This document shows, in pieces, positions 1 to 6,333 of a DNA stretch of 8,176 bases. The notes under the pieces were generated by a model that saw only the letters and a list, made by a program, of their open reading frames with translations, had not been told where the DNA came from and did not search any database. Both the position numbers and the translations under genes were made by a program. The stretch is from an uncultured Dyadobacter sp. (GTDB lineage: Bacteria; Bacteroidota; Bacteroidia; Cytophagales; Spirosomataceae): the NCBI GenBank assembly GCA_946481035.1, contig CAMLNK010000142.1, positions 1 to 8,176 on the forward strand, read 5' to 3'. Position 1 is the stretch's first letter, and each line of letters starts with the position of its first letter.

Positions 1-1307
1 GTAGAGCCGTTTTTGTGAGCGGTCTGCGCGATTTCAGCAGCTTTATAATAACCGATTTTAGTATTCAAAGCAGTCACCAGCATCAGCGAGTTGTTCACAT
101 GCTTCTTGATATTCTCATGCAAAGGCTCGATACCCACCGCGCAGTTATCGTTGAACGAAACGCACACATCGCCGATCAAACGAGCCGAATGCAGGAAGTT
201 GTAAGCCATCAATGGTTTGAAAACGTTCAGTTCGAAATGGCCGTTGGAACCACCGATGCCGATCGCCACGTCGTTGCCCATTACCTGTGCTGCTACCATG
301 GTCATGGCTTCGCATTGGGTTGGATTCACTTTACCCGGCATAATGGAGCTTCCTGGTTCATTATCAGGAATATGGATCTCGCCGATGCCCGAGCGAGGGC
401 CCGACGACAGCATGCGAATGTCGTTACCGATCTTCATCAGGCTCACCGCAACGGTTTTCAATGCACCGTGCGCTTCCACGATCGCGTCGTGCGCAGCAAG
501 CGCCTCGAATTTGTTTTCAGCAGTTACAAATGGCAGGCCTGTCAATGCGGCGATGTGACGTGCTACATTCTCGGAATATCCCGGAGGTGTGTTAATGCCC
601 GTTCCCACGGCGGTACCGCCCAATGCAAGCTCGGAAAGGTGCGCCAATGTGTTGTTAATGGCCCTCAAACCATGGTCGAGCTGCGAAACGTAGCCCGAAA
701 ACTCCTGGCCCAAAGTAAGCGGGGTAGCGTCCATGAAGTGCGTACGGCCGATTTTAACTACATTTTTAAATGCTTCGGATTTCGCTTTCAGCGTGTCACG
801 CAGCTTGGTAATGCCCGGGATAGTTACGTCAACCAGGATTTTGTAAGCCGCAATGTGCATTGCGGTAGGGTAGGTGTCGTTCGACGATTGCGACTTGTTC
901 ACATCGTCGTTCGGGTGCAAAAACTTCGTTTTATCAGTCAGCTCACCGCCTTGCAGCACGTGCCCGCGGTAGGCGATCACCTCGTTGCAGTTCATGTTCG
1001 ACTGCGTTCCCGAGCCGGTTTGCCATACTACCAACGGAAACTGGTCGTCGAGCTCGCCGGTCAGTACTTCATCACAAACTTTGCCGATGAGGTCACTTTT
1101 TTCCTGGGGAAGAATGCCGGCTTCGAAGTTGGTGATAGCGGCGGCTTTTTTCAGGTATGCGAAGGCTTTGATGATTTCCTTCGGCATTTTATTGATATCC
1201 TGTGCGATAGGAAAGTTCTGGATCGAGCGTTGCGTCTGGGCGCCCCAGTATACATGCGCAGGCACCTGCACCTCGCCCATCGTGTCTTTTTCTATACGGT
1301 ATTCCAT
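1..1307 (-). CDS. fumC: Fumarate hydratase class II (fumarase C), 3' end cut by window edge
   Basis: This cytoplasmic TCA-cycle enzyme reversibly hydrates fumarate to L-malate and needs no iron-sulfur cluster. I translated the minus strand from the ATG at 1307 and read 435 uninterrupted codons. The N-terminus carries the family hallmark [10 protein letters not shown] (residues 19-28). Active-site segments follow in order: [10 protein letters not shown] (97-106), [14 protein letters not shown] (131-144), [16 protein letters not shown] (187-202) and the fumarase/aspartase signature [11 protein letters not shown] (319-329). His190, Ser320, Lys326 and Asn328 match E. coli FumC His188, Ser318, Lys324 and Asn326 with a constant offset of two. 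MPGKVNP rather than MPAKVNP favours fumarase over aspartase. The sequence ends at [15 protein letters not shown], so about 30 residues of the usual ~465 are missing at the left edge. It is transcribed divergently from the NagB-like gene. A long plus-strand open frame across it is an antisense shadow. Confidence 0.96.
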   Translation of the reverse strand, partial: MEYRIEKDTMGEVQVPAHVYWGAQTQRSIQNFPIAQDINKMPKEIIKAFAYLKKAAAITNFEAGILPQEKSDLIGKVCDEVLTGELDDQFPLVVWQTGSGTQSNMNCNEVIAYRGHVLQGGELTDKTKFLHPNDDVNKSQSSNDTYPTAMHIAAYKILVDVTIPGITKLRDTLKAKSEAFKNVVKIGRTHFMDATPLTLGQEFSGYVSQLDHGLRAINNTLAHLSELALGGTAVGTGINTPPGYSENVARHIAALTGLPFVTAENKFEALAAHDAIVEAHGALKTVAVSLMKIGNDIRMLSSGPRSGIGEIHIPDNEPGSSIMPGKVNPTQCEAMTMVAAQVMGNDVAIGIGGSNGHFELNVFKPLMAYNFLHSARLIGDVCVSFNDNCAVGIEPLHENIKKHVNNSLMLVTALNTKIGYYKAAEIAQTAHKNGS

Positions 1308-1346
1308 TTTTGAAGTAGAATGATAATGTAATTGAACAATGTGCGG

Positions 1347-1354
1347 TAAAGTTA
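1347..1354 (-). promoter_or_regulatory. Possible -7 element of the fumC promoter
   Basis: Read on the minus strand this octamer is TAACTTTA, matching the Bacteroidota -7 consensus TAnnTTTG except at the last base. It lies 39 bp upstream of the fumC ATG, which would give a leader of roughly 30 nt. I could not find a convincing TTG -33 element at the expected distance, so the call is tentative. Confidence 0.25.
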
Positions 1355-1454
1355 GGATCGGGTTTGCAGTTTCTGGAGTTTTTTGTGGATAAATGTTCAG
1401 GTCTGAAAAAAGAATGTTTAGATTGACGCGCCGAGAACCTGAACACCACTTTTC

Positions 1455-2186
1455 ATGACACCCAAAATCAGTATTTATCCCGACTACGCGCACATGAGTT
1501 CCGCCGCTGCCGAGCGTGTGATCGACCTGATGAACCACAAACCCGAGTCGGTGATCTGTTTCCCATCCGGTAGCAGCCCGAAAGGTATGTTCGACGCATT
1601 GGTAGCCGCCAACCAGAACGGCCGCGTCGATTTCTCCCAATGCATTTTCATCGGCCTCGACGAGTGGATAGGCCTCGGCGCCGGTGACGATGGCAGCTGC
1701 CGCGACCTTCTCGACCGCGATTTCCTGAAACCCGTCGGCCTGCGCCCCGACCAGATCGTCTTCTTCGACGGCAAAGCCTTCGACCCACAAGCCGAATGCG
1801 ACCGTGTCAACAAAATCGTGGAAAGCCTCGGCGGCCTCGACCTTATTATATTAGGTGTGGGTATGAACGGCCACCTCGCGCTCAACGAGCCCGGTACGCC
1901 CTGGGACACCTACGCCCATATTTCGGAGCTCGATACCGTCACTGTGGAGGTAGGGCAGAAGTATTTCAAACAGCCCACCGCGCTCACACGCGGCATTACG
2001 GTTGGCATTCGGCATATTCTGGAAGCGCGCGCTGCTATTTTGCTGGCGTCAGGCAAGGGGAAGGCGCTGGTTATCCAACGGGCGCTCGCATTTCCGGTTT
2101 CAAAGGATTTCCCGGCGACGGTTTTGCAGAATCATTTGAATGCGGAGTTTATCTTAGACGCGGATGCGGCCGGGGCGATTTCATAG
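1455..2186 (+). CDS. NagB-superfamily amino-sugar-phosphate deaminase/isomerase, AgaI-like (galactosamine/glucosamine-6-phosphate)
   Basis: This 243-residue cytoplasmic enzyme of the glucosamine-6-phosphate deaminase/6-phosphogluconolactonase fold probably converts an amino-sugar 6-phosphate to a keto-sugar phosphate plus ammonia. The phosphate loop is [10 protein letters not shown] (37-46). LDEW (68-71) carries Asp69, equivalent to the E. coli NagB general base Asp72. [14 protein letters not shown] (134-147) is the signature, with His140 and Glu145 equivalent to NagB His143 and Glu148. Lys203 in SGKGKAL matches NagB Lys208. NagB Asp141 is replaced by Asn138. As I remember E. coli AgaI, it has the same GxNGHLxLNEPG form, plus GLRxDQ, GGLDLxxLG, HISxLD and TRGIT segments that all recur here (residues 95-181). 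AgaI's own role is unsettled, because AgaS was reported to be the GalN6P deaminase of that pathway. Substrate is therefore uncertain, although family membership is firm. ATG 1455 is the natural start. No transporter or kinase partner is visible beside it. Confidence 0.88.
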   Translation: MTPKISIYPDYAHMSSAAAERVIDLMNHKPESVICFPSGSSPKGMFDALVAANQNGRVDFSQCIFIGLDEWIGLGAGDDGSCRDLLDRDFLKPVGLRPDQIVFFDGKAFDPQAECDRVNKIVESLGGLDLIILGVGMNGHLALNEPGTPWDTYAHISELDTVTVEVGQKYFKQPTALTRGITVGIRHILEARAAILLASGKGKALVIQRALAFPVSKDFPATVLQNHLNAEFILDADAAGAIS

Positions 2187-2202
2187 CGTGTTTATAAAAC
2201 GA

Positions 2203-2391
2203 ATGTTAACCGAATCGTTTATAAAGGCTGTTAATACGAATAAGAAAGGCCAAGGTCTTAGCCAGGAAAAAGCAAGAAGACTGGCGTTAATGACTGCTAT
2301 GAAAGAAGGACTGGAAAGTGGCATCGCGACGGAGCAAGAAAAGTGTCGGTTTGAATCCTGGCTTTCGCGACCCAGAAATCGCCATTCATAA
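2203..2391 (+). CDS. Short hypothetical ORF, possibly a remnant of a ParD-like antitoxin
   Basis: A 62-codon frame starts at ATG 2203, 16 bp after the NagB-like stop; a longer version would start at 2164, inside the previous gene. The predicted protein is charged and helical, with no signal peptide or membrane segment. The stretch LALMTAMKEGLESGIA (residues 28-43), followed by FESWLS, faintly recalls the C-terminal half of ParD antitoxins (ALxxALxEGxxSG, then an F-x-x-x-L tail). The usual N-terminal ribbon-helix-helix strand is missing and no ParE toxin follows. Third codon positions are A/T-richer than in the GC-ending neighbours, which would fit acquired or decaying DNA. Two copies of TTTATAAA (2191-2198 and 2218-2225) flank the start codon 27 bp apart. 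It may not be a gene; the ParD resemblance is inferred from memory of the family. Confidence 0.25.
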   Translation: MLTESFIKAVNTNKKGQGLSQEKARRLALMTAMKEGLESGIATEQEKCRFESWLSRPRNRHS

Positions 2392-2487
2392 AATCACTTT
2401 TCGGGCCATCATTTCAACCCCAAATCAGATATTTTATCCTTGTCCCATCTCTAATTTTTCTCTACTTCACTTAAATCAATACCCCAT
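2392..2487. other. Non-coding AT-rich stretch upstream of the metE promoter
   Basis: This roughly 100-bp stretch is pyrimidine-rich on the plus strand and carries no credible reading frame, RNA gene or repeat. It contains no clear terminator for the preceding genes. Together with the promoter, riboswitch and leader it forms the nearly 600-bp gap before metE. Confidence 0.5.
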
Positions 2488-2519
2488 TTACGGCCGAATG
2501 CACCGTACGCCTAAATTTG
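2488..2519 (+). promoter_or_regulatory. Bacteroidota-type promoter for the cobalamin riboswitch and metE
   Basis: TAAATTTG at 2512-2519 matches the Bacteroidota -7 consensus TAnnTTTG at every fixed base. A weak -33 element, TTA at 2488-2490 instead of TTG, lies 21 bp upstream, close to the usual spacing of about 19-21. Transcription would start around 2525, just before the riboswitch P1 stem that begins near 2549. The leader would open with a small GTTC...GAAC hairpin at 2525-2537. Confidence 0.6.
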
Positions 2520-2548
2520 ACGCAGTTCTTTGTGAACGCCCGTCAATC

Positions 2549-2755
2549 GGGGTGATGGTTTTTGCTTTTGGATCCCTCAGCCAAAATCGAGCAAAACAAA
2601 AAGGAACCGTGTGCAATTCACGGGCAGTCGTGCTACTGTAAGTATCCGTTCTGAGCATTCAGAGCCTGTTTTTACCCTCGCGTCCCATTGCAGCGCCCCG
2701 GCGCGGCGAGAAGGGCGGTAGAAATGATACAAGCCAGGAGACTTGCCATCATCCT
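2549..2755 (+). promoter_or_regulatory. Adenosylcobalamin (B12) riboswitch aptamer controlling metE
   Basis: The RNA binds cobalamin and should reduce metE expression when B12 is plentiful, because MetE is the B12-independent alternative to MetH. The diagnostic B12 box is at 2731-2747 (AAGCCAGGAGACTTGCC) and departs from consensus rAGYCMGgAgaCCkGCc at one base. The conserved core GGAACCGTGTGCAATTCA continues into CGGGCAGTCGTGCTACTGTAAGT at 2603-2643, in the canonical GGGAA...GTGmGAATnC...CTGTAA arrangement. CCCATTG (2684-2690) and AGAAGGGCGG (2709-2718) correspond to the conserved CACTG and GGGAAGG parts. A P1 stem closes it: GGTGATGG (2551-2558) pairs with CCATCATC (2746-2753), with one G-U pair and possible extension to 2549/2755. 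Type, orientation and position upstream of metE all agree. Confidence 0.93.
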
Positions 2756-2986
2756 CAATGGCTTTTCCCTCACGGGTGGGGAGGAGTCAAGCATTGATTT
2801 ACCACATTTTATTGCAGTACCACAGGCTTCCGGCTGGTTCGGGGGAACTGTATCTGTTCGTTTCGTAGGGTAGCCGCGTGCTGCCGCAATGAAATGAAGT
2901 ACCGGCCAGCGTCCGCAACAGGCGTTTTGTCGGGATGGGGGGTGTTTTCACAGGGTTTTTATTAACTCTTTAAACACAAAAAAAGT
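2756..2986 (+). promoter_or_regulatory. metE leader downstream of the aptamer, probable expression platform
   Basis: About 230 nt separate the aptamer from the metE start, and I see no gene here. A purine-rich hairpin is possible just after P1, with TTCCC near 2766 and GGGGAG near 2780. Clearer is a stem of ACAG (2822-2825) plus TTCC (2828-2831) pairing with GGAACTGT (2844-2851). A second stem, GGTAGC/GCTGCC (2869-2874 with 2880-2885), encloses a five-base loop. CCAGC at 2907-2911 could pair with GCTGG in the first stem's loop. I found no strong hairpin followed by a U-tract, so the control mode (termination or translation) is undecided. Immediately before the ATG the leader is A-rich with no Shine-Dalgarno, as is common in Bacteroidota. 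Confidence 0.5.
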
Positions 2987-5308
2987 ATGTTGTCACACAA
3001 CCTCGGCTACCCGCGCGTGGGAAGCCTCCGTGAGCTCAAAAAAGCAAACGAACAGTGTTGGGCCGGTACCATCGACCGCGATGCATTGCAGAAAACCGCC
3101 CGCAAAATCCGTCACCAGAATTGGGAAACGCAGCAGAAGGCAGGCATTAACCTCATCCCTTCCAATGATTTTTCGCTTTATGATCACGTTCTAGACACCT
3201 CGCTGATGGTAGGCGCCATTCCGGAGCGCTACCACCAGCTGCTCGACGGAAAATCGAACAAGGAACTCGACCTCTATTTCGCCATGGCCCGCGGTTACCA
3301 GAAGAACGGGCTGGATATCAACGCAATGGAAATGACCAAATGGTTTGATACCAATTACCATTACCTAGTTCCGGAGTTTGTGAAGGATCAGAAATTCAAG
3401 CGGTATTCAGAGAAGGTTTTGCTGGAATTTGAAGATGCATTGCAAAAGGGTATCCTCACCAAACCGGTGTTGTTGGGCCCGGTTACCTATTTGCTTTTGG
3501 GTAAAGAAAAAGAAGCAGGATTCGATCGCATTGATTTGATTGATAGTCTTCTGCCTGTTTATATATCCATATTAAAAGAGCTGGCAGCAAGAGGCGCCGA
3601 ATGGGTGCAGCTCGATGAGCCGGGGCTTGTTTTGGATTTAAATGAAAAGGAAAAACTGGCCTTTCTGAGTGCCTATAACCAGATCCGCGAAGCGCTGCCA
3701 AAGCTGCGCATTCTGGTAACGAGCTATTTCGGTCCGCTTGAAGATAACCTGCCGATTGCCACCGCATTACCGGTGGATGGTTTGCATTTGGACCTGACAC
3801 GCGGTGCGGAGACTTTGCCGCAAACCCTCGCGGACAAGGCATTTGTTGCTTCTACTAAAAAGCTCTCATTGGGAGTCGTCGACGGCCGTAATATCTGGAA
3901 AAACGATTTTCAAAGGTCTTTGGACTGGATTCAAACGGCTGTAAATGTGCTCGGGGAAGAGCGGGTGCTCGTTGCACCGTCGTCGTCGCTGCTGCATTGC
4001 CCTTATGACCTGGATTTGGAAAAAAATGAGGCAGTACTGACGCCGGAGATCAAAAACTGGCTGGCATTTGCCAAACAGAAACTGAATGAGGTGACGACAT
4101 TGGCCAGGCTCGCGACGGTCGATTATTCGAAAGACAGCGCATTTCTGGACAATCAGAACTTCATTGAAAGCCGCCGTGCGTCTGCATTGATCCACAAACC
4201 GGCGGTGAAAGAAAGGGTGAGCAAAGTACAGGAAGCGGATTTCGACCGGCAAAATGCATTTCGCATCCGGCAGGCTATTCAATTGGAAAAACTGAAACTG
4301 CCATTATTCCCGTCGACTACCATCGGTTCGTTCCCGCAAACCGACGAGGTAAGGCAGCTTCGTGCGCAGTTCAAAAAAGGCGCATTGACACTGGATGAAT
4401 ACGAAACCCGCATTCGCGAAGAGATCGTCGACTCGCTGCGCTGGCAGGAAGAGCTCGGGATCGACGTGCTGGTTCACGGCGAATTCGAACGGAATGATAT
4501 GGTGGAGTATTTCGGCGAGCAGCTTTCAGGTTTTGTTTTTACGCAGAATGGCTGGGTGCAAAGCTACGGCAGCAGGTGTGTAAAGCCGCCGGTCATTTAC
4601 GGCGATGTGGAACGCGCGGAGCCGATGACGGTGAAATGGTCGGCATTTGCGCAGGCCAATTCCGAAAAACTGGTGAAAGGCATGCTTACCGGCCCGGTGA
4701 CGATCCTGCAATGGTCGTTTGTGCGCGATGATCAACCGAGGAAGGACACCACATTCCAGATTGCGCTCGCGATCCGCGATGAAGTAGTGGATCTGGAAAA
4801 GGCAGGTATTAAAGTGATTCAAATAGACGAACCGGCCATCCGCGAAGGTTTGCCGCTGCGGAAACATGCCTGGAAAGCCTATCTGAAATGGGCCGTTGAC
4901 GCATTCCGCCTAAGCGCGGCAGGCGTGGCCGATCAGACGCAGATCCACACGCACATGTGCTATTCGGAGTTCAACGACATTATCGACTCGATCGCTGCCA
5001 TGGACGCCGACGTGATCACCATCGAAACATCGCGTTCACAAATGGAGCTGCTCGACGCATTTGCCCAGTTCAATTACCCCAATGAAATCGGCCCCGGCGT
5101 GTACGATATCCACTCGCCCCGCGTACCGACTGTGGACGAGATGATTCTCCTGCTCGAAAAGGCATTGAAGGTAATCCCGGCGCGTAACCTGTGGGTGAAT
5201 CCCGACTGCGGATTGAAGACCCGCAAATGGCCGGAAACCGAGGCCGCTTTGCGTAACATGATTTCTGCGGCTAACTTGCTGCGCGAATCGGTCGAAGTCG
5301 CGGGATAG
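2987..5308 (+). CDS. metE: 5-methyltetrahydropteroyltriglutamate--homocysteine methyltransferase (cobalamin-independent methionine synthase)
   Basis: MetE transfers the methyl group of methyltetrahydrofolate polyglutamate to homocysteine, the last step of methionine synthesis, in the cytoplasm without B12. The 773-residue product is slightly longer than the 753 residues of E. coli MetE and is intact. The N-terminal barrel opens with SHNLGYPRVGSLRELKKA (3-20). The C-terminal barrel begins near FPSTTIGSFPQTDEVRQLR (441-459). Zinc ligands are all present: His656 and Cys658 (HTHMC), Glu680 and Cys741 (NPDCGLKTR). They match E. coli His641, Cys643, Glu665 and Cys726 with a constant offset of 15. 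Asp614 in QIDEPA and His709 in DIHSPR occupy active-site positions. ATG 2987 directly precedes the conserved N-terminus. It is preceded by the B12 riboswitch and followed by the 10-bp repeat array, so it is probably monocistronic. Confidence 0.98.
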   Translation: MLSHNLGYPRVGSLRELKKANEQCWAGTIDRDALQKTARKIRHQNWETQQKAGINLIPSNDFSLYDHVLDTSLMVGAIPERYHQLLDGKSNKELDLYFAMARGYQKNGLDINAMEMTKWFDTNYHYLVPEFVKDQKFKRYSEKVLLEFEDALQKGILTKPVLLGPVTYLLLGKEKEAGFDRIDLIDSLLPVYISILKELAARGAEWVQLDEPGLVLDLNEKEKLAFLSAYNQIREALPKLRILVTSYFGPLEDNLPIATALPVDGLHLDLTRGAETLPQTLADKAFVASTKKLSLGVVDGRNIWKNDFQRSLDWIQTAVNVLGEERVLVAPSSSLLHCPYDLDLEKNEAVLTPEIKNWLAFAKQKLNEVTTLARLATVDYSKDSAFLDNQNFIESRRASALIHKPAVKERVSKVQEADFDRQNAFRIRQAIQLEKLKLPLFPSTTIGSFPQTDEVRQLRAQFKKGALTLDEYETRIREEIVDSLRWQEELGIDVLVHGEFERNDMVEYFGEQLSGFVFTQNGWVQSYGSRCVKPPVIYGDVERAEPMTVKWSAFAQANSEKLVKGMLTGPVTILQWSFVRDDQPRKDTTFQIALAIRDEVVDLEKAGIKVIQIDEPAIREGLPLRKHAWKAYLKWAVDAFRLSAAGVADQTQIHTHMCYSEFNDIIDSIAAMDADVITIETSRSQMELLDAFAQFNYPNEIGPGVYDIHSPRVPTVDEMILLLEKALKVIPARNLWVNPDCGLKTRKWPETEAALRNMISAANLLRESVEVAG

Positions 5309-5316
5309 CGAACGCG

Positions 5317-5597
5317 GTCATTTGTGGTCAGGAGTTGTCAGGTGTAGTCAGGAGTTGTCAGTGGTGGTCAGGTATGGTCATGTGTTGTCATTTATTGTCA
5401 ATTGTAGTCATTTATTGTTAAGTGTAGTCAGAGGTGACAATACCTGAATATTTCTGACCATACCTTACGTCTTGACTATCCCTGACCACACCCGACCACG
5501 AATGACCATCCCTGACTAAAAATGACCATCCCTGACCACGAATGACCATCCCTGACCACGAATGACCATCCCTGACTATCAATGACCATACCTGACC
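5317..5597. repeat. Array of 10-bp units forming a long imperfect inverted repeat
   Basis: From 5317 to 5430 the tetramer GTCA recurs every 10 bp: twelve positions, eleven exact and one GTTA at 5417. At 5431-5434 the orientation flips. From 5435 to 5597 TGAC recurs about every 10 bp on the same strand: seventeen positions, fourteen exact, with a 2-bp phase slip between 5465 and 5473. The left arm is G/T-rich (units such as GGTCAGGAGT) and the right arm A/C-rich (units such as TGACCATCCC). Within the right arm a 20-bp compound unit AATGACCATCCCTGACC plus three bases repeats five times at 5501-5600. The apex GTCA-GAGG-TGAC is a perfect small hairpin. A 16-bp stretch, GGTCAGGTATGGTCAT (5366-5381), is exactly complementary to 5582-5597. 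Ten bp is not a multiple of three, so coding is unlikely. It lies between metE and the thioesterase and could act as a transcript-end structure or a protein-binding array. Confidence 0.92.
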
Positions 5598-5625
5598 GAC
5601 GCCAGCACCATTAAAGCATTTCATT

Positions 5626-6009
5626 TTGACACTCGAAGAAAGAATTTCCGCCTCGGAAACCCGCGTTTTTAAAACTGTTTTTCCTAACAATACCAATCAT
5701 TACGACACCCTTTTCGGCGGTACCGCGCTGTCGATGATGGATGAGGTCGCTTTTATTGCCGCTACCCGGTTTTCCCGGCTGCGATGCGTGACGGTATCGT
5801 CCGACCGCATTGATTTCACACATCCCATTCCTGCCGGGACCATTATAGAGTTGGTTGGCCGAGTGGAAACCGTCGGGAACACGAGTATGAAAGTTCGTGT
5901 GGATATTTTCGTGGAGAAAATGTACGAGGTAAGCCGTGAAAAGGCGGTGACCGGGATTTTTACATTCGTGGCGCTGGACGAGCACCATAAGCCTACCAAA
6001 ATTCGGTAA
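5626..6009 (+). CDS. Acyl-CoA thioesterase, single hotdog domain (YciA/BFIT-like), TTG start
   Basis: The 127-residue cytoplasmic protein is a single hotdog domain of the 4HBT superfamily, expected to hydrolyse acyl-CoA thioesters to free acid and CoA as a dimer of dimers or hexamer. The active-site segment NHYDTLFGGTALSMMDEVA (24-42) matches the family pattern N-H-x-G/D-x-L-F-G-G-x-x-L-x-x-M-D; Asn24 and Asp39 are the likely catalytic pair. SSDRIDFTHPIPAGTIIELVGRV (58-80) forms the usual central strands and VFTFVALD-like GIFTFVALDE follows near 109-118. Chain length suits the family. No in-frame ATG exists between the upstream stop (5593-5595) and the conserved region, so TTG at 5626 is the best start; ATT at 5623 is the only nearby alternative. 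It begins 28 bp after the repeat array. Acyl-chain preference cannot be read from the sequence. Confidence 0.9.
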   Translation: MTLEERISASETRVFKTVFPNNTNHYDTLFGGTALSMMDEVAFIAATRFSRLRCVTVSSDRIDFTHPIPAGTIIELVGRVETVGNTSMKVRVDIFVEKMYEVSREKAVTGIFTFVALDEHHKPTKIR

Positions 6010-6124
6010 GCACCGGCACATTGAAGGATGCCGGGAAGTGAAACGGTTTGCCGACGAAGTCGCGCAATTTATCATACGGCATGGAATAGTGCAGCGCAGA
6101 TGTAATGCAGTCGAAATGGTTCAT
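5993..6124 (-). CDS. Possible small ORF antisense to the thioesterase 3' end, function unknown
   Basis: A minus-strand frame of 43 codons runs from ATG at 6124 to TAG at 5993-5995 and overlaps the last 17 bp of the thioesterase gene in convergent orientation. It can be extended upstream to 6313, but that part is rich in cysteine, asparagine and histidine and looks random. The short form has a plausible composition, with a segment MPYDKLRDFVGKPFHFPA, and about two thirds of its codons end in G or C, like the real genes nearby. I recognise no family and see no promoter or ribosome binding site. It could be a gene remnant or chance. Confidence 0.2.
   Translation of the reverse strand: MNHFDCITSALHYSMPYDKLRDFVGKPFHFPASFNVPVLTEFW
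6013..6034. other. Small hairpin after the thioesterase stop codon
   Basis: CCGGCA (6013-6018) and TGCCGG (6029-6034) are perfect complements around a ten-base loop, beginning four bases after the thioesterase stop. No T-run follows, so it does not qualify as a normal intrinsic terminator. It might stabilise the mRNA 3' end, or be chance. Confidence 0.3.
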
Positions 6125-6248
6125 AACTAATGGATTAAAGTGTGCCGCGGGTGTCGAATTTGTTAACATTTGATTATCCGCGCCCTTTATTTGGTTGATT
6201 CCGAACCGTTTAATAACATTATGACAGCAATTAGCCCGCGCCGCCGGG
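6125..6248. other. Intergenic DNA between thioesterase and carbamoyltransferase genes
   Basis: Together with the flanking small ORF and promoter candidates this is part of a 324-bp gap. It holds several AT-rich patches, including GTTAAC near 6162 and AACCGTTTAATAACATTATG near 6204, but no reading frame with convincing protein character, no RNA gene and no repeat family. Confidence 0.4.
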
Positions 6249-6278
6249 TTGCAGCCTTGCTCAAAATGCTTATCTTGC
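6249..6278 (+). promoter_or_regulatory. Possible promoter of the carbamoyltransferase gene
   Basis: TTG at 6249-6251 is followed after exactly 19 bp by TATCTTGC at 6271-6278. The spacing is ideal for the Bacteroidota TTG-N19-TAnnTTTG promoter, but the -7 element has one T fewer than consensus. It lies 56 bp upstream of the ATG. A direct repeat AACGGTA (6289-6295 and 6304-6310) sits in the predicted leader. Confidence 0.4.
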
Positions 6279-6333
6279 ACGCCTTTTGAACGGTATAGGG
6301 CAAAACGGTACACATTATTCTAATCACGCTTTA

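Noticed and set aside
15..1313. Long plus-strand open frame of 432 codons
   Set aside because: It is the antisense shadow of fumC: the minus strand encodes every fumarase motif in one uninterrupted frame, while the plus-strand product is rich in His, Arg and Val and resembles nothing.
2318..2641. 107-codon plus-strand frame
   Set aside because: It covers AT-rich non-coding DNA, the metE promoter and half of the riboswitch; the product has no protein-like character.
2688..2873. 61-codon plus-strand frame
   Set aside because: It lies across the B12 box of the riboswitch and its downstream leader; sequence conservation there is explained by RNA structure.
2936..2970. Possible intrinsic terminator GGGGTGTTTTCACAGGGTTTTTATT before metE
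   Set aside because: The only stem is GTG/CAC around four Ts, too weak for a terminator despite the following T-run, so I did not call it.
3483..4867. Several minus-strand frames inside metE
   Set aside because: All are antisense shadows of an intact, well-conserved metE coding frame.
5317..5597. CRISPR array
   Set aside because: Units are 10 bp with no 25-40 bp direct repeats, no unique spacers of similar length, and an orientation flip in the middle. No cas genes are present.
5418..5696. Minus-strand 92-codon frame encoding a Trp/Gly/Asp-rich repeated peptide
   Set aside because: It is the translation of the 10-bp array, open only because the units lack stop codons in that frame, and it runs into the thioesterase gene antisense. 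The DNA period of 10 bp is not codon-aligned.
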